A stretch of 64,000 nt of DNA, taken from contig JAIELH010000011.1 of the NCBI GenBank assembly GCA_019753125.1, positions 1-64,000 of the forward strand, written 5' to 3'. The notes under the pieces were generated by a model that saw nothing but the letters and a program-made list of their open reading frames with translations, was not told the origin of the DNA and did no database searches. Position numbers and translations under genes: made by a program. Of this stretch, positions 32,301-41,168 are shown piece by piece (the first letter of the stretch is position 1; each line of letters begins with the position of its first letter). Origin of the DNA: Gallionellaceae bacterium (GTDB lineage Bacteria > Pseudomonadota > Gammaproteobacteria > Burkholderiales > Gallionellaceae).

Positions 32301-32434
32301 TTCCGATCCACTGGGGCTTCATGGGGCTGGCCAAGAACGGCTACATCACCAACACCCTGACTCCTTTCGTGGGCGACGCTAACACCCAGACGCCTGAATT
32401 CAAATCGTTCCTCGTGAACGTTGAGAAAGCATAG
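29363..32434 (+). CDS. fdoG: Formate dehydrogenase (N/O type) catalytic subunit, selenoprotein
   Basis: The gene reads through an in-frame TGA at 29948-29950, which encodes selenocysteine at residue 196, the same position as in E. coli FdnG (context DNQARV-U-HGPTVASLAPTFGRG). Total length is 1,023 residues. I chose ATG 29363 because GGAGG lies 7 nt upstream and the protein begins MQVTRRQFFK, a twin-arginine signal. The 4Fe-4S motif CPYCSVGCG follows near residue 45. Known role: periplasmic oxidation of formate by a molybdenum/bis-MGD site, with electrons passed to FdoH and FdoI. I cannot distinguish fdnG from fdoG by sequence alone. Confidence 0.97.
29948..29979 (+). promoter_or_regulatory. 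SECIS-like hairpin at the fdoG selenocysteine codon
   Basis: The UGA is followed after 11 nt by a hairpin: GG (29962) pairs with CC (29978), a T at 29964 is bulged, GGCAA pairs with TTGCC, and the apical loop is GTC. The 11-nt spacing, bulged U and small GU-containing loop match the SelB-binding part of the E. coli fdhF and fdnG elements. Confidence 0.9.
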
Positions 32435-32443
32435 GAGGGTGAC

Positions 32444-33322
32444 ATGGCACTGCAATCATTAGACATCAAAGCCCGTTCCGCCACGACGACGCCTTCTCCC
32501 TCAGTACGCGAAACGCTGGAAGTGGCGAAGCTCATCGATATTTCCAAATGCATCGGCTGCAAGGCATGTCAGGTAGCCTGCATGGAATGGAACGATTTGC
32601 GCGACGAGATCGGCACCAATGTCGGTGTGTACGACAACCCGGCCGATCTCACCGCCAAATCCTGGACCGTGATGCGCTTCTCCGAAGTTGAAGTAGAAGC
32701 GGGCAAGCTGGAATGGCTGATCCGCAAGGACGGCTGCATGCACTGCGCAGACCCGGGCTGCCTCAAGGCCTGCCCGGCGCCCGGCGCGATCATCCAGTAC
32801 AGCAACGGCATCGTCGATTTCCACGAGGAATACTGCATCGGCTGCGGCTATTGCATCACCGGTTGTCCGTTCAACGTGCCACGCATCTCCAAGACGGACA
32901 ACAAGGCGTACAAATGCACGCTGTGCTCGGATCGTGTCGGGGTGGGGCTGGAGCCGGCCTGCGTCAAGACCTGCCCCACTGGCGCAATCACATTCGGCGC
33001 CAAGGAAGATATGATCCACCGCGCCGAAGGCAGGGTCGCCGACCTCAAGGGTCGCGGCTATGCGAACGCCGGACTATACGACCCGCAAGGGGTGGGTGGC
33101 ACGCATGTGATGTATGTGCTGCAGCACGCCGACAAGCCGGGGCTGTACAGCGGCCTGCCGAAGGATCCTTCCATCAGCTCGATGGTCTGTCTGTGGAAGG
33201 GCATCACCAAGCCGTTGACTTCGTTCGCAATCGGCCTGGTTGCGTTGGGCAGCCTGTTCCATTACATCACCAAAGGGCCCAATGAGGTCTCGAACGACAT
33301 CGAAAAGGAGTTCGAAGAATGA
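32444..33322 (+). CDS. fdoH: Formate dehydrogenase iron-sulfur (beta) subunit
   Basis: The protein has 292 residues with four ferredoxin-type cysteine clusters: [35 protein letters not shown] and [22 protein letters not shown] single C-terminal membrane helix ([16 protein letters not shown]) anchors it. Known role: it carries electrons from FdoG to the cytochrome b subunit. GGAGG lies 6 nt before the ATG; the stop overlaps fdoI by 4 nt. Confidence 0.97.
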   Translation: MALQSLDIKARSATTTPSPSVRETLEVAKLIDISKCIGCKACQVACMEWNDLRDEIGTNVGVYDNPADLTAKSWTVMRFSEVEVEAGKLEWLIRKDGCMHCADPGCLKACPAPGAIIQYSNGIVDFHEEYCIGCGYCITGCPFNVPRISKTDNKAYKCTLCSDRVGVGLEPACVKTCPTGAITFGAKEDMIHRAEGRVADLKGRGYANAGLYDPQGVGGTHVMYVLQHADKPGLYSGLPKDPSISSMVCLWKGITKPLTSFAIGLVALGSLFHYITKGPNEVSNDIEKEFEE

Positions 33323-33951
33323 AACGCGATCCCAAAGACCTGATCCGCTACACCGCCCCCGAACGCGCCAACCACTGGGTGGTCGGGATGGCCTTCATCC
33401 TTCTGGCACTGTCCGGCCTGGCCTTCTTCCACCCGGCGTTCTACCCGCTGAGCCAGTTCTTCGGCGGCGGCGTATGGGCACGCATCCTCCACCCCTTCAT
33501 CGGAGTGGTGATGGCGCTGTCTTTTGTCGCGATGTTCTTTCGCTTCTGGAAACTGAACCTCATCACGCCGGCCGACAAGGAATGGCTGGGGCGCATCGGC
33601 GAAATGGTGAACGGCGATGACCACAACATGCCGGCAGCAGGCAAGTACAACGGCGGGCAGAAGCTGCTGTTCTGGCTGCTAGTATGCTGCATCGCGCTGC
33701 TCGCGGTGTCCGGCCTCGTTATCTGGCGCGCCTATTTCTCCGCCCTGTTCCCGATCGGCATGATCCGCTTCGCTTCGCTGATGCACGCGATGGTGGCGGC
33801 AGGAATGATCTGCCTGATCATCGTTCACGTTTACGCCGCGATCTGGACCCGGGGCACGATCCGCGCGATGCTGTACGGCACGGTCAGCCGTGCCTGGGCA
33901 AAACAGCACCACTCGGCATGGTTCCGGCAGATCACCGGTGGAGGTAAATGA
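33319..33951 (+). CDS. fdoI: Formate dehydrogenase cytochrome b556 (gamma) subunit
   Basis: The protein has 210 residues with four membrane segments. Haem-ligand histidines are visible in [59 protein letters not shown]. Known role: quinone reduction in the membrane by electrons from formate. It overlaps fdoH by 4 nt and fdhE by 4 nt. Confidence 0.96.
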   Translation: MKRDPKDLIRYTAPERANHWVVGMAFILLALSGLAFFHPAFYPLSQFFGGGVWARILHPFIGVVMALSFVAMFFRFWKLNLITPADKEWLGRIGEMVNGDDHNMPAAGKYNGGQKLLFWLLVCCIALLAVSGLVIWRAYFSALFPIGMIRFASLMHAMVAAGMICLIIVHVYAAIWTRGTIRAMLYGTVSRAWAKQHHSAWFRQITGGGK

Positions 33952-34892
33952 ATACCGAAACGCGTGTCCTTGAGCCCGGCCAGATCGAAGCGCCGGCCGG
34001 GCAAATACCCTTTCTCCGTCTGGCTCGGCCCGATGTTTTCAAACAACGGGCTGAGCGCTTGCTGCAACTTTCCCTGGGGGATTCTCAGGGGGGACATTCC
34101 ATCGGCGGTTACCTGGCGCTTTTAGCCACACTGGCACAAGCACAGCAGCAAGCGCTGGATCATTTTCCGGCGGCGCCGTTACCCACTCCCGAACAGCAGG
34201 CATTATGCCGCGAGCATGGCATGCCGGTGCTCGGCGCCCAAGCCTGGCCCAGAGACCCGTCTTGGCGCGGCGTGCTGAAAACGATCTTGCAGCACATGGC
34301 GGCTGCCCCGCTCACTGCCCCCGCAAGCGCGGTTGTCGCCCGTTTGATGCAGACTGGCGGTACCGAGCTGGAAAGCATCGCCAGCAAGCTGCTGGCTGGC
34401 GACCTGTCTGATGTCGACGCACAGGACATGCCGTTTGTCGCCGCCGCATTGCAGGTTTATTGGGTGCGCATGGCGGCAGAACTGGGAGAACATGCCTTTG
34501 GAAAGCTGGAGCAGGGCGGACTGTGCCCGGTGTGCGGCTCGCACCCGGTAGCAGGCATCGTGCGCGTTGGCGGAATGGAACAAGGGCTGCGCTACCTCTG
34601 CTGTTCACTGTGCGCGACGGAGTGGCACATGGTGCGCATCAAATGCAGCAACTGTGAATCCACCCACAAGATCAATTACTACACACTGGAAAATTCGAAT
34701 GGCGCAGTCAAGGCAGAGAGTTGCAATGACTGCAACACTTACCTGAAACTGCTGTATCTGGAAAAAGACAGCCAGATGGAAGCGGTGGCCGATGACCTGG
34801 CCACCCTGGCTCTGGATGTGCTGATGGGCGAAACGGGCAAGGTGCGCGGCGGCCTCAATCTGTTTTTTCATCCGGGCAGCGCCCAAGTTTAA
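33948..34892 (+). CDS. fdhE: Formate dehydrogenase accessory protein FdhE
   Basis: The protein has 314 residues. Four CxxC-type pairs that bind iron (rubredoxin-like) are visible: CPVCGSHP, CCSLCATEW, CSNCEST and CNDCNTY. Known role: FdhE is a cytoplasmic chaperone that binds the catalytic subunit before Tat export. It closes the fdoGHI-fdhE operon through a 4-nt overlap with fdoI. Confidence 0.95.
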   Translation: MNTETRVLEPGQIEAPAGQIPFLRLARPDVFKQRAERLLQLSLGDSQGGHSIGGYLALLATLAQAQQQALDHFPAAPLPTPEQQALCREHGMPVLGAQAWPRDPSWRGVLKTILQHMAAAPLTAPASAVVARLMQTGGTELESIASKLLAGDLSDVDAQDMPFVAAALQVYWVRMAAELGEHAFGKLEQGGLCPVCGSHPVAGIVRVGGMEQGLRYLCCSLCATEWHMVRIKCSNCESTHKINYYTLENSNGAVKAESCNDCNTYLKLLYLEKDSQMEAVADDLATLALDVLMGETGKVRGGLNLFFHPGSAQV

Positions 34893-35079
34893 TATTCAGG
34901 GAAGTTGAGTTTTTCAATTTAGGCTCATTTCATGTTAGAAGAGGCTCTTTGGTCAATTTGCGTTTTGCAAATGTTACAATGCGCAACTGTATTACAGAAC
35001 CGCTGCGTGGATGCCTGCCTCTCTGGCGCCAACCCGCCATATCGCCTTACTTCGACTAATTTATAAAGGATCTATGACT

Positions 35080-35574
35080 ATGAAGCATCTTCTTCCGATT
35101 GTTGCCCTGACTGCGATCAGCTTTACTACGGCGGCTGTAGCGCGCGAGGATCATGCCGCCGCTTCATCTGCGCAAGCTGCTCCTGCATCTACAACCATGC
35201 CGGGAGGACATCCTTCGATTCCAGCCAGCGCAATGCCTGAAGGACACCCTTCAACTCCAGCTCGTGTAATGCCTAAGGAGCACCCTTCGGTAGAAGCCAC
35301 CGCAGCGCCGGATGCCTCGGCTGCGAATCTGCCAAATGAAGGCGAGGTTGTCGATTTTAAGGATGCGGGCGCCTATACCTATTTCGAGGTGACTTACAAG
35401 GACAAAACCCGCTGGCTTGCAGCCCCAAAAACGCCTGTAGCAAAGGGCTCAGTAATTCGCTATGGCAACGGATCGATGATGAATAACTTTCCCAGCAAAT
35501 CGTTGAACAGAACCTTCTCTGAAATTATTTTTCTTGATCGGGTTGTGGTCGTGAGTTCCGGCGACAAGAAGTGA
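35080..35574 (+). CDS. NrfJ-like secreted protein with GHP-type His repeats
   Basis: From ATG 35080 (AAAGGA 9 nt upstream; an ATG at 35074 is closer) the protein has 164 residues with a signal peptide (HLLPIVALTAISFTTAAVA). Then come three tandem 12-residue units, MPGGHPSIPASA, MPEGHPSTPARV and MPKEHPSVEATA. A C-terminal OB-like domain reads GEVVDFKDAGAYTYFEV, SKSLNRTFSEIIFLD. Such GHP-plus-YTY proteins are often found near c-type cytochrome or metal-respiration genes; NrfJ is one named relative. A metal-binding role is probable from the histidines, not shown. Confidence 0.72.
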   Translation: MKHLLPIVALTAISFTTAAVAREDHAAASSAQAAPASTTMPGGHPSIPASAMPEGHPSTPARVMPKEHPSVEATAAPDASAANLPNEGEVVDFKDAGAYTYFEVTYKDKTRWLAAPKTPVAKGSVIRYGNGSMMNNFPSKSLNRTFSEIIFLDRVVVVSSGDKK

Positions 35575-35604
35575 GTATCGGATAAAATGGCTGCACTACC
35601 CGAG

Positions 35605-36056
35605 ATCAGGTGAAAGCCAAGCCGGCCTGGAAGTTGTCCTGTGGATGTGGCGGTGTGGCAAATGTCTTGATCTTCATGTTCTGCTTGGGCGCCTTGAAGA
35701 ACAGCCATATCTGCCAGCGATCTTTATAGATCGCTGCACTGGCGTCAAGACCAGTGGTATTTGGTCAGAAATACCAGTATGCCCCCACTGTCCTCGCGGA
35801 CAGTTTCGATGTGGCGCAACGCTTCCCATGTGCGCCCGTTTCAATCAGACAGGTGGTCTGACCCTTGTGAATACTCCGGTTCTATAGTGAGCTCCTCGGC
35901 CACTTCGAATTGGGTATTGTTTTTCATGTGGGCGGCGAAGAATACGCCGGAATCTATCCATTTTGCGAACAGCCGGTAGTCATTGTGACTCCGGTCATCC
36001 ACCAAGATGGCGTCGGGTGCGAAAATTATTTCGCCAGGCAGTCCCGGTGTTGGCAA
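35605..36056 (-). pseudogene. Decayed IS4-type transposase fragment
   Basis: The 571-nt gap between the GHP protein and pseB holds the C-terminal half of a DDE transposase broken over frames. Piece one (36056-35841) reads DDRSHNDYRLFAKWIDSGVF. Further down, in other frames, come REDSGGILVFLTK and IYKDRWQIWLFFKAPKQNMK, which match the IS4-type motif YKDRWQIELFFKxLKQ. At least one frameshift separates them. No terminal repeats were found. It marks an old insertion at the left edge of the pse island. Confidence 0.75.
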
Positions 36057-36145
36057 CTTTGCCGATCTGCCCTTACACTTTTAATCCTGCCATAATTCGG
36101 CTCATTGAAAATTGTTTGGCAACTTTTATCTGATGGGAGTATAGC

Positions 36146-37156
36146 TTGTCCAATGACAAATCCATTCTTATCACTGGCGGAACAGGCTCGTTCGGTAAGG
36201 CCTTTGTCAAGGCCGTGCTGGAGCGTCATCCGGCAATTAAACGGCTGGTTGTTTTTTCGCGGGATGAGTTGAAGCAGTTTGAAATGGCTCAACAATTCCC
36301 TGAAACACGATACAAAGCGATCCGCTATTTTATTGGCGACATACGGGACGAATCCCGTTTGCGTCGCGCGCTGGAAGGCATTGATATAGTCATTCATGCT
36401 GCGGCACTCAAGCAAGTTCCGGTGGCGGAATATAACCCCTTTGAATGCATAAAAACCAACGTACTTGGCGCACAAAACCTGATCGAAGCATGCCTGGATA
36501 CCGGCGTGCAACGCGTCGTAGCACTGTCCACTGACAAGGCGGCAGCGCCCATTAACCTTTACGGCGCAACCAAGCTCTGCTCAGACAAACTATTCATCGC
36601 CGCTAACAACATAATAGGCGGTCGCGATATCCGCTTTAGCGTAGTGCGCTATGGTAATGTAATGTGCAGCCGTGGCTCGGTAATCCCATTTTTTCTCGAA
36701 AAGCGCTCAAGCGGGATATTGCCTATTACCGATCCGGCCATGACACGCTTCAATATCAGCCTGCAAGAGGGGGTCGACATGGTGTTATGGTCGCTGGAAA
36801 ATGCCTGGGGCGGCGAAGTGTTAGTGCCCAAAATACCGTCTTATCGAATCACTGATGTAGCCAAGGCTATCGGCCCGGAGTGTGATCATCAAATCATAGG
36901 CGTGCGCCCAGGCGAAAAAATCCATGAAGAAATGATTACTGCCAGCGATAGCTTTAACACGGTAGATATGGGTAAGTATTACGCCATTCTGCCGGCAGGG
37001 GCGAGATACACGATGCAGGATTATTGCAAAAGCACAGGAGCCAGACCAGTTGAACAAGGTTTCTGCTACAACAGCGGCAGCAATACACATTTCTTGACCG
37101 TGGATGAGTTGCGAGACTTGATCCATGCTCAGGTCAAGCCTATTCATAAAGCTTGA
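36146..37156 (+). CDS. pseB: UDP-N-acetylglucosamine 4,6-dehydratase (inverting) PseB
   Basis: The protein has 336 residues from a TTG start with GGGAG 6 nt upstream. It is an extended SDR: the NAD-binding motif TGGTGSFG, then STDKAAAPINLYGATK, with the Asp-Lys and Tyr of the catalytic set. Known role: first step of pseudaminic acid synthesis, converting UDP-GlcNAc to the 4-keto-6-deoxy L-arabino-hexulose. It opens a ten-gene run in a single direction. Confidence 0.95.
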   Translation: MSNDKSILITGGTGSFGKAFVKAVLERHPAIKRLVVFSRDELKQFEMAQQFPETRYKAIRYFIGDIRDESRLRRALEGIDIVIHAAALKQVPVAEYNPFECIKTNVLGAQNLIEACLDTGVQRVVALSTDKAAAPINLYGATKLCSDKLFIAANNIIGGRDIRFSVVRYGNVMCSRGSVIPFFLEKRSSGILPITDPAMTRFNISLQEGVDMVLWSLENAWGGEVLVPKIPSYRITDVAKAIGPECDHQIIGVRPGEKIHEEMITASDSFNTVDMGKYYAILPAGARYTMQDYCKSTGARPVEQGFCYNSGSNTHFLTVDELRDLIHAQVKPIHKA

Positions 37157-37160
37157 CCGC

Positions 37161-38327
37161 ATGAGTTCGATCCCTTATGGTCATCAGGATATTTCAGAAG
37201 CTGATATTCAATCAGTCACGGATGTGTTGCGATCGGGCTCTTTAACTCAAGGGCCAGCCATTCCCACCTTTGAAAGAGTCGTTGCCGGCTACTGCGGTGC
37301 ACAGCATGCTGTTGCTGTTAACAGCGCTACATCAGCTTTGCACATTGCCTGCCTGGCGCTTGATGTGAAGCAGGGGGATGTTGTCTGGACCAGCCCAATC
37401 ACATTTGTGGCCAGCGCCAACTGTGCGCTTTATTGTGGAGCGCGGGTCGATTTTGTTGATATCGATTCCCGTACTTACAACATAAACGTGGGGTGTCTGG
37501 CAGAAAAACTGGCGCACGCAGAAAAGAACGGCAATCTACCCAAGGTCGTAATCCCCGTGCATTTATGTGGGCAGCCATGCGACATGGCAGGCATTCATGC
37601 CCTCAGCCAGCGATATGGCTTCAAGATCATTGAGGATGCCTCACATGCTATTGGCGGCAAGTATCGTGGTGAACCTATCGGCAATTGCCGCTACAGCGAC
37701 ATTACCGTATTCAGCTTTCATCCCGTCAAGATCGTCACCACGGGGGAAGGTGGCATGGCCATGACCAATGATGCGCAACTGGCGAGGCGCATGCAGCTGC
37801 TGCGCAGCCACGGTATTACCCGTGATGCGAACGAGATGACCCATGCGCCGGAGGGGCCTTGGTACTATCAGCAGATCGGATTGGGCTACAACTACCGCAT
37901 GACCGACCTGCAAGCCGCGCTGGGCATCAGCCAGATGCGGCGGCTGGATGAATTCGTCGCCAAACGCCATGCGCTTGCCCGACGCTATAATCAACTGTTG
38001 GCAGAGTGGCCAGTAATGGCGCCTTGGCAACACCCGGACAGTTATTCCGGGCTGCACCTGTATGTGATCCGCCTCAACCTCAAAGGTATCCATAAGACCC
38101 ATCGCGAAGTATTCGAAGCGTTGCGTGCTGATGGAATTGGTGTGAACTTGCATTACATACCGGTATACCGCCAGCCGTATTACGAGGGCTTGGGCTTCGA
38201 AGCGGGACTTTGCCCAGAGGCGGAACGGTATTACGATGAGGCGATCAGTTTACCGATGTACCCTGCGTTGAGTGAAGCACAGCAAGCTCAAGTGATGGCA
38301 GCACTAAAGAGAGCGATAACCGCATGA
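37161..38327 (+). CDS. pseC: UDP-4-amino-4,6-dideoxy-N-acetyl-beta-L-altrosamine transaminase PseC
   Basis: From ATG 37161 the protein has 388 residues. It belongs to the DegT/StrS PLP aminotransferases: GSLTQGPAIPTFE at the N-terminus, EDASHAIGGKY, and the PLP lysine in TVFSFHPVKIVTTGEGG. Known role: the second step of pseudaminic acid synthesis, following PseB, which precedes it by 4 nt. Its stop overlaps pseF. Confidence 0.95.
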   Translation: MSSIPYGHQDISEADIQSVTDVLRSGSLTQGPAIPTFERVVAGYCGAQHAVAVNSATSALHIACLALDVKQGDVVWTSPITFVASANCALYCGARVDFVDIDSRTYNINVGCLAEKLAHAEKNGNLPKVVIPVHLCGQPCDMAGIHALSQRYGFKIIEDASHAIGGKYRGEPIGNCRYSDITVFSFHPVKIVTTGEGGMAMTNDAQLARRMQLLRSHGITRDANEMTHAPEGPWYYQQIGLGYNYRMTDLQAALGISQMRRLDEFVAKRHALARRYNQLLAEWPVMAPWQHPDSYSGLHLYVIRLNLKGIHKTHREVFEALRADGIGVNLHYIPVYRQPYYEGLGFEAGLCPEAERYYDEAISLPMYPALSEAQQAQVMAALKRAITA

Positions 38328-39007
38328 AGGTGGCTTTTATTCCCGCTCGCGGCGGTAGCAAGCGTATCCCGCGCAAGAACATCCGCAAATTTGCCGGCAA
38401 GCCGATGATCGCCCATGCCATTGGCACAGCGCAGAATAGCGGGTTATTTGACCATATCGTGGTTTCGACTGATGACGATAAAATCGCCCGCATCGCAGCA
38501 GAACATGGGGCAGAAGTTCCTTTTGTGCGGCCAGCGGAACTGGCGGATGATTACACGCCAACTGTACCCGTTATTGCTCACGCCATCACTGCCTGCCAAG
38601 CGCTGGGATGGAAAATGGATTACGTCTGCTGCATCTACCCGGGGGTGCCTTTTATTCAGGTTGATGATCTCAAGCGCGCGCTTGAACAGCTTCAAGCCAG
38701 CCAGGCGGCTTACAGCTTTCCGGTAACCGAATTTCCCTCGGCTATTCAGAGAGCGCTACGCCGCTTGCCTAATGGCCAAATGCAGCCGCTTTACCCTGAA
38801 TACGAGCTTACGCGTACGCAAGACCTGGAGCCGGCCTATCACGACGCTGGCCAGTTTTATTGGGGTAAGCCGGATGCGTGGCTGACTAATAATAAAATAC
38901 ATCGTAGCGGTATCGGGTTGCCTATTCCAAACTGGCGGGTTGTTGATATAGACACGCCGGACGATTGGGTGCGCGCAGAAATCTTGTATGCCGCATTCAA
39001 CAAATAA
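38324..39007 (+). CDS. pseF: Pseudaminic acid cytidylyltransferase PseF
   Basis: The protein has 227 residues. The nucleotide-binding motif is FIPARGGSKRIPRKNIRKFAG, with VVSTDDDKIA and DAGQFYWGKPDAW as further family features. Known role: it activates pseudaminic acid with CTP to CMP-Pse. It overlaps pseC by 4 nt. Confidence 0.95.
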   Translation: MKVAFIPARGGSKRIPRKNIRKFAGKPMIAHAIGTAQNSGLFDHIVVSTDDDKIARIAAEHGAEVPFVRPAELADDYTPTVPVIAHAITACQALGWKMDYVCCIYPGVPFIQVDDLKRALEQLQASQAAYSFPVTEFPSAIQRALRRLPNGQMQPLYPEYELTRTQDLEPAYHDAGQFYWGKPDAWLTNNKIHRSGIGLPIPNWRVVDIDTPDDWVRAEILYAAFNK

Positions 39008-39019
39008 AGAGGGTATCTG

Positions 39020-39643
39020 ATGACGCAATACAAAACCGAGCAGGAAGCCTTCTGGGCCGGGGATTTTGGAACCGAATATATTGGCCGGAATGCCAGCAGC
39101 GAATTGCTTGCCTCCAACCTGTCATTTTTCTCGAAGGCGCTAGCCAAAGCACAAGGGCCGGATTGCTGTATAGAATTCGGCGCCAACATCGGCATGAACC
39201 TGCGCGCCTTGCGCTTGCTCTTTCCGGAGCAGGATCAATATGCGATTGAGATCAATCCGGCGGCGGCCACTGAGCTGGGCACAATCATGCCGGCTAAAAA
39301 TATTTTTCAAACTTCAATCCTTGACTTTAAACCGGATCGAGCATGGGATCTGGCGCTGATTAAGGGGGTTCTCATCCATATCAACCCCGATTTTCTGCCG
39401 CAAGTTTATGATGCTCTTCATCGCGCCGCCGGCCGCTACCTGTTGGTCTGCGAATATTACAACCCCACCCCCGCGACGATCAGTTATCGCGGCCATACGG
39501 ATCACTTATTCAAGCGCGATTTTTGTGGCGAAATTCTGGATCGGCACACCGACTTGAAGTTGATTGATTATGGGTTTGTTTACCGGCGCGACACTAATTT
39601 TCCTCAGGACGATATAACCTGGTTCCTGATGCAGAAGACATAG
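39020..39643 (+). CDS. Pseudaminic acid biosynthesis-associated methylase
   Basis: The protein has 207 residues and starts MTQYKTEQEAFWAGDFG, typical of the methyltransferase family found with pse genes. The SAM-binding loop is IEFGANIGMNLRAL. Known: the family occurs only with pseudaminic acid clusters; its substrate is presumed to be a pathway sugar but is not established. It lies between pseF and pseG. Confidence 0.88.
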   Translation: MTQYKTEQEAFWAGDFGTEYIGRNASSELLASNLSFFSKALAKAQGPDCCIEFGANIGMNLRALRLLFPEQDQYAIEINPAAATELGTIMPAKNIFQTSILDFKPDRAWDLALIKGVLIHINPDFLPQVYDALHRAAGRYLLVCEYYNPTPATISYRGHTDHLFKRDFCGEILDRHTDLKLIDYGFVYRRDTNFPQDDITWFLMQKT

Positions 39644-39657
39644 CGAGCGATTGATTG

Positions 39658-41166
39658 ATGAAAATCGCCATTCGTGTTGATTCCTCCAGCCAAATCGGCA
39701 CCGGCCATTTCATGCGCTGCCTGGCCTTGGCAGATACGCTGAAACAACATGGTGCGCAAATTCGCTTTGTCAGCCGCCATCTGCCCGAACATCTGCGCAG
39801 CATGCTGGCAGAAAAAGGTTATGAGTTTGCGTTGCTCGACAGCTTGCAAAATGACGTGTCATTGGATGAGCTCACGCATGCTCACTGGCTGGGGATCAGT
39901 CAGGCGCAGGACGCAACAGACACCAGTCATGCTCTGTCTGATCAAACGTGGGACTGGCTGGTAGTGGATCATTACGCATTGGATGTCAGATGGGAAGCGG
40001 TGTTACATAATGCGGCCAAGAGAATACTGGTCATCGACGACATTGCCGACCGACGGCATGACTGCGACGCGCTGCTTGACCAGAACTTCCATGCGGACAT
40101 GGATATCCGTTACGCCGGCAAAGTGCCCGCGCACTGCCGGTTGTTGCTAGGGCCACGCTACGCCTTGCTGCGTGATGAATTCCGGGAATTGCGCAAGCAG
40201 GTAAAACCACGCGCAGGGGAAATTAAAAAAGTCCTGGTTTTTTTTGGCGGCGTAGATGCGGGTAACTACACGGGGCGTGCAGTTGAGGCGCTATCCAAAA
40301 TTCATGTCACCAATCTGCGTGTTGATGTGGTGATTGGCGCACAGCACCCTTGCACCGAGCGAATCAAAGAAGCCTGTGCGCAGTATGGATTCATTTGCCA
40401 TGTACAAACCGGCAAGATGGCGGAATTGATGGCAGCTGCAGACTTGGCGATCGGGGCCGGTGGTTCAGCGGCCTGGGAGCGTTGCTGCTTGGGGTTGCCT
40501 GCCCTGACCCTCTGTGTGGCGGATAATCAGCGTAAACAGATTGCCGAGGCGGCATATAAAGGTTTGCTGTATGCGCCTGAACTGGGAAACAAGTTGATCC
40601 CCGCGATTAGGCGGCATGTGATCGCACTTATGGAAAATGGCTACCTGAGAGAGGCTCTTTCCCGAAACGGGATGCAGGCTGTGGATGGTCGCGGTGTATT
40701 GCGAGTTATTGGTAATATGAATTGCAACGGCATTGAAATTCGACTTGCAGGGCCAGATGATTCAGAAAAACTGTTCGAGTGGCGCAACCACCCAACCATC
40801 AGGGCAGTTTCACATAAACCTGACATAATTAAGTGGGAAGATCATCAAAAATGGTTCGCTTCGGTAGTGTCCTCCTCTGACAGATTGCTGCTTATCGGGC
40901 ATTGCAAAGGTTCGCCAGTCGGAGTTGTACGTTTTGACATCAAGGGTAACGAGGCAAGCATTTCGATTTATCTTGTTCCAGATATTAGTCAACCGGCGCA
41001 AGGGCGTGATCTTTTGCAATGTGCGGAGCATTGGCTTACTGCAAATCGGCCAGAGGTGAACAAGATTAGCGCCTGTGTGCTCGGTAGTAATGATCGATCT
41101 CGGCGGCTATTTTCAGGCGCTGGCTACCAAATTGAGCCCATAAGCTATTCAAAGAGGCTTTATTAA
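39658..41166 (+). CDS. pseG: PseG glycosyl hydrolase fused to a GNAT acetyltransferase (PseH-like)
   Basis: The protein has 502 residues. Residues 1 to about 340 are PseG: FRVD-type N-terminus (IAIRVDSSSQIGTGHFMRCL), IDDIADRRHDCDALLDQNF, AADLAIGAGGSAAWERCCLG. Residues from about 357 are a GNAT domain (GIEIRLAGPDDSEKLFEWRN, then SRRLFSGAGYQIEP). Known roles: PseG removes UDP from the nucleotide sugar and PseH N-acetylates the 4-amino group. These steps are adjacent, so the fusion makes functional sense. No separate pseH is in the window. I choose ATG 39658. Confidence 0.93.
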   Translation: MKIAIRVDSSSQIGTGHFMRCLALADTLKQHGAQIRFVSRHLPEHLRSMLAEKGYEFALLDSLQNDVSLDELTHAHWLGISQAQDATDTSHALSDQTWDWLVVDHYALDVRWEAVLHNAAKRILVIDDIADRRHDCDALLDQNFHADMDIRYAGKVPAHCRLLLGPRYALLRDEFRELRKQVKPRAGEIKKVLVFFGGVDAGNYTGRAVEALSKIHVTNLRVDVVIGAQHPCTERIKEACAQYGFICHVQTGKMAELMAAADLAIGAGGSAAWERCCLGLPALTLCVADNQRKQIAEAAYKGLLYAPELGNKLIPAIRRHVIALMENGYLREALSRNGMQAVDGRGVLRVIGNMNCNGIEIRLAGPDDSEKLFEWRNHPTIRAVSHKPDIIKWEDHQKWFASVVSSSDRLLLIGHCKGSPVGVVRFDIKGNEASISIYLVPDISQPAQGRDLLQCAEHWLTANRPEVNKISACVLGSNDRSRRLFSGAGYQIEPISYSKRLY

Positions 41167-41168
41167 AA

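Noticed and set aside
35645-35887. An 80-codon plus-strand frame between the GHP protein and pseB
   Set aside because: It is antisense to the IS4 transposase remnant, whose motifs are clear on the minus strand.
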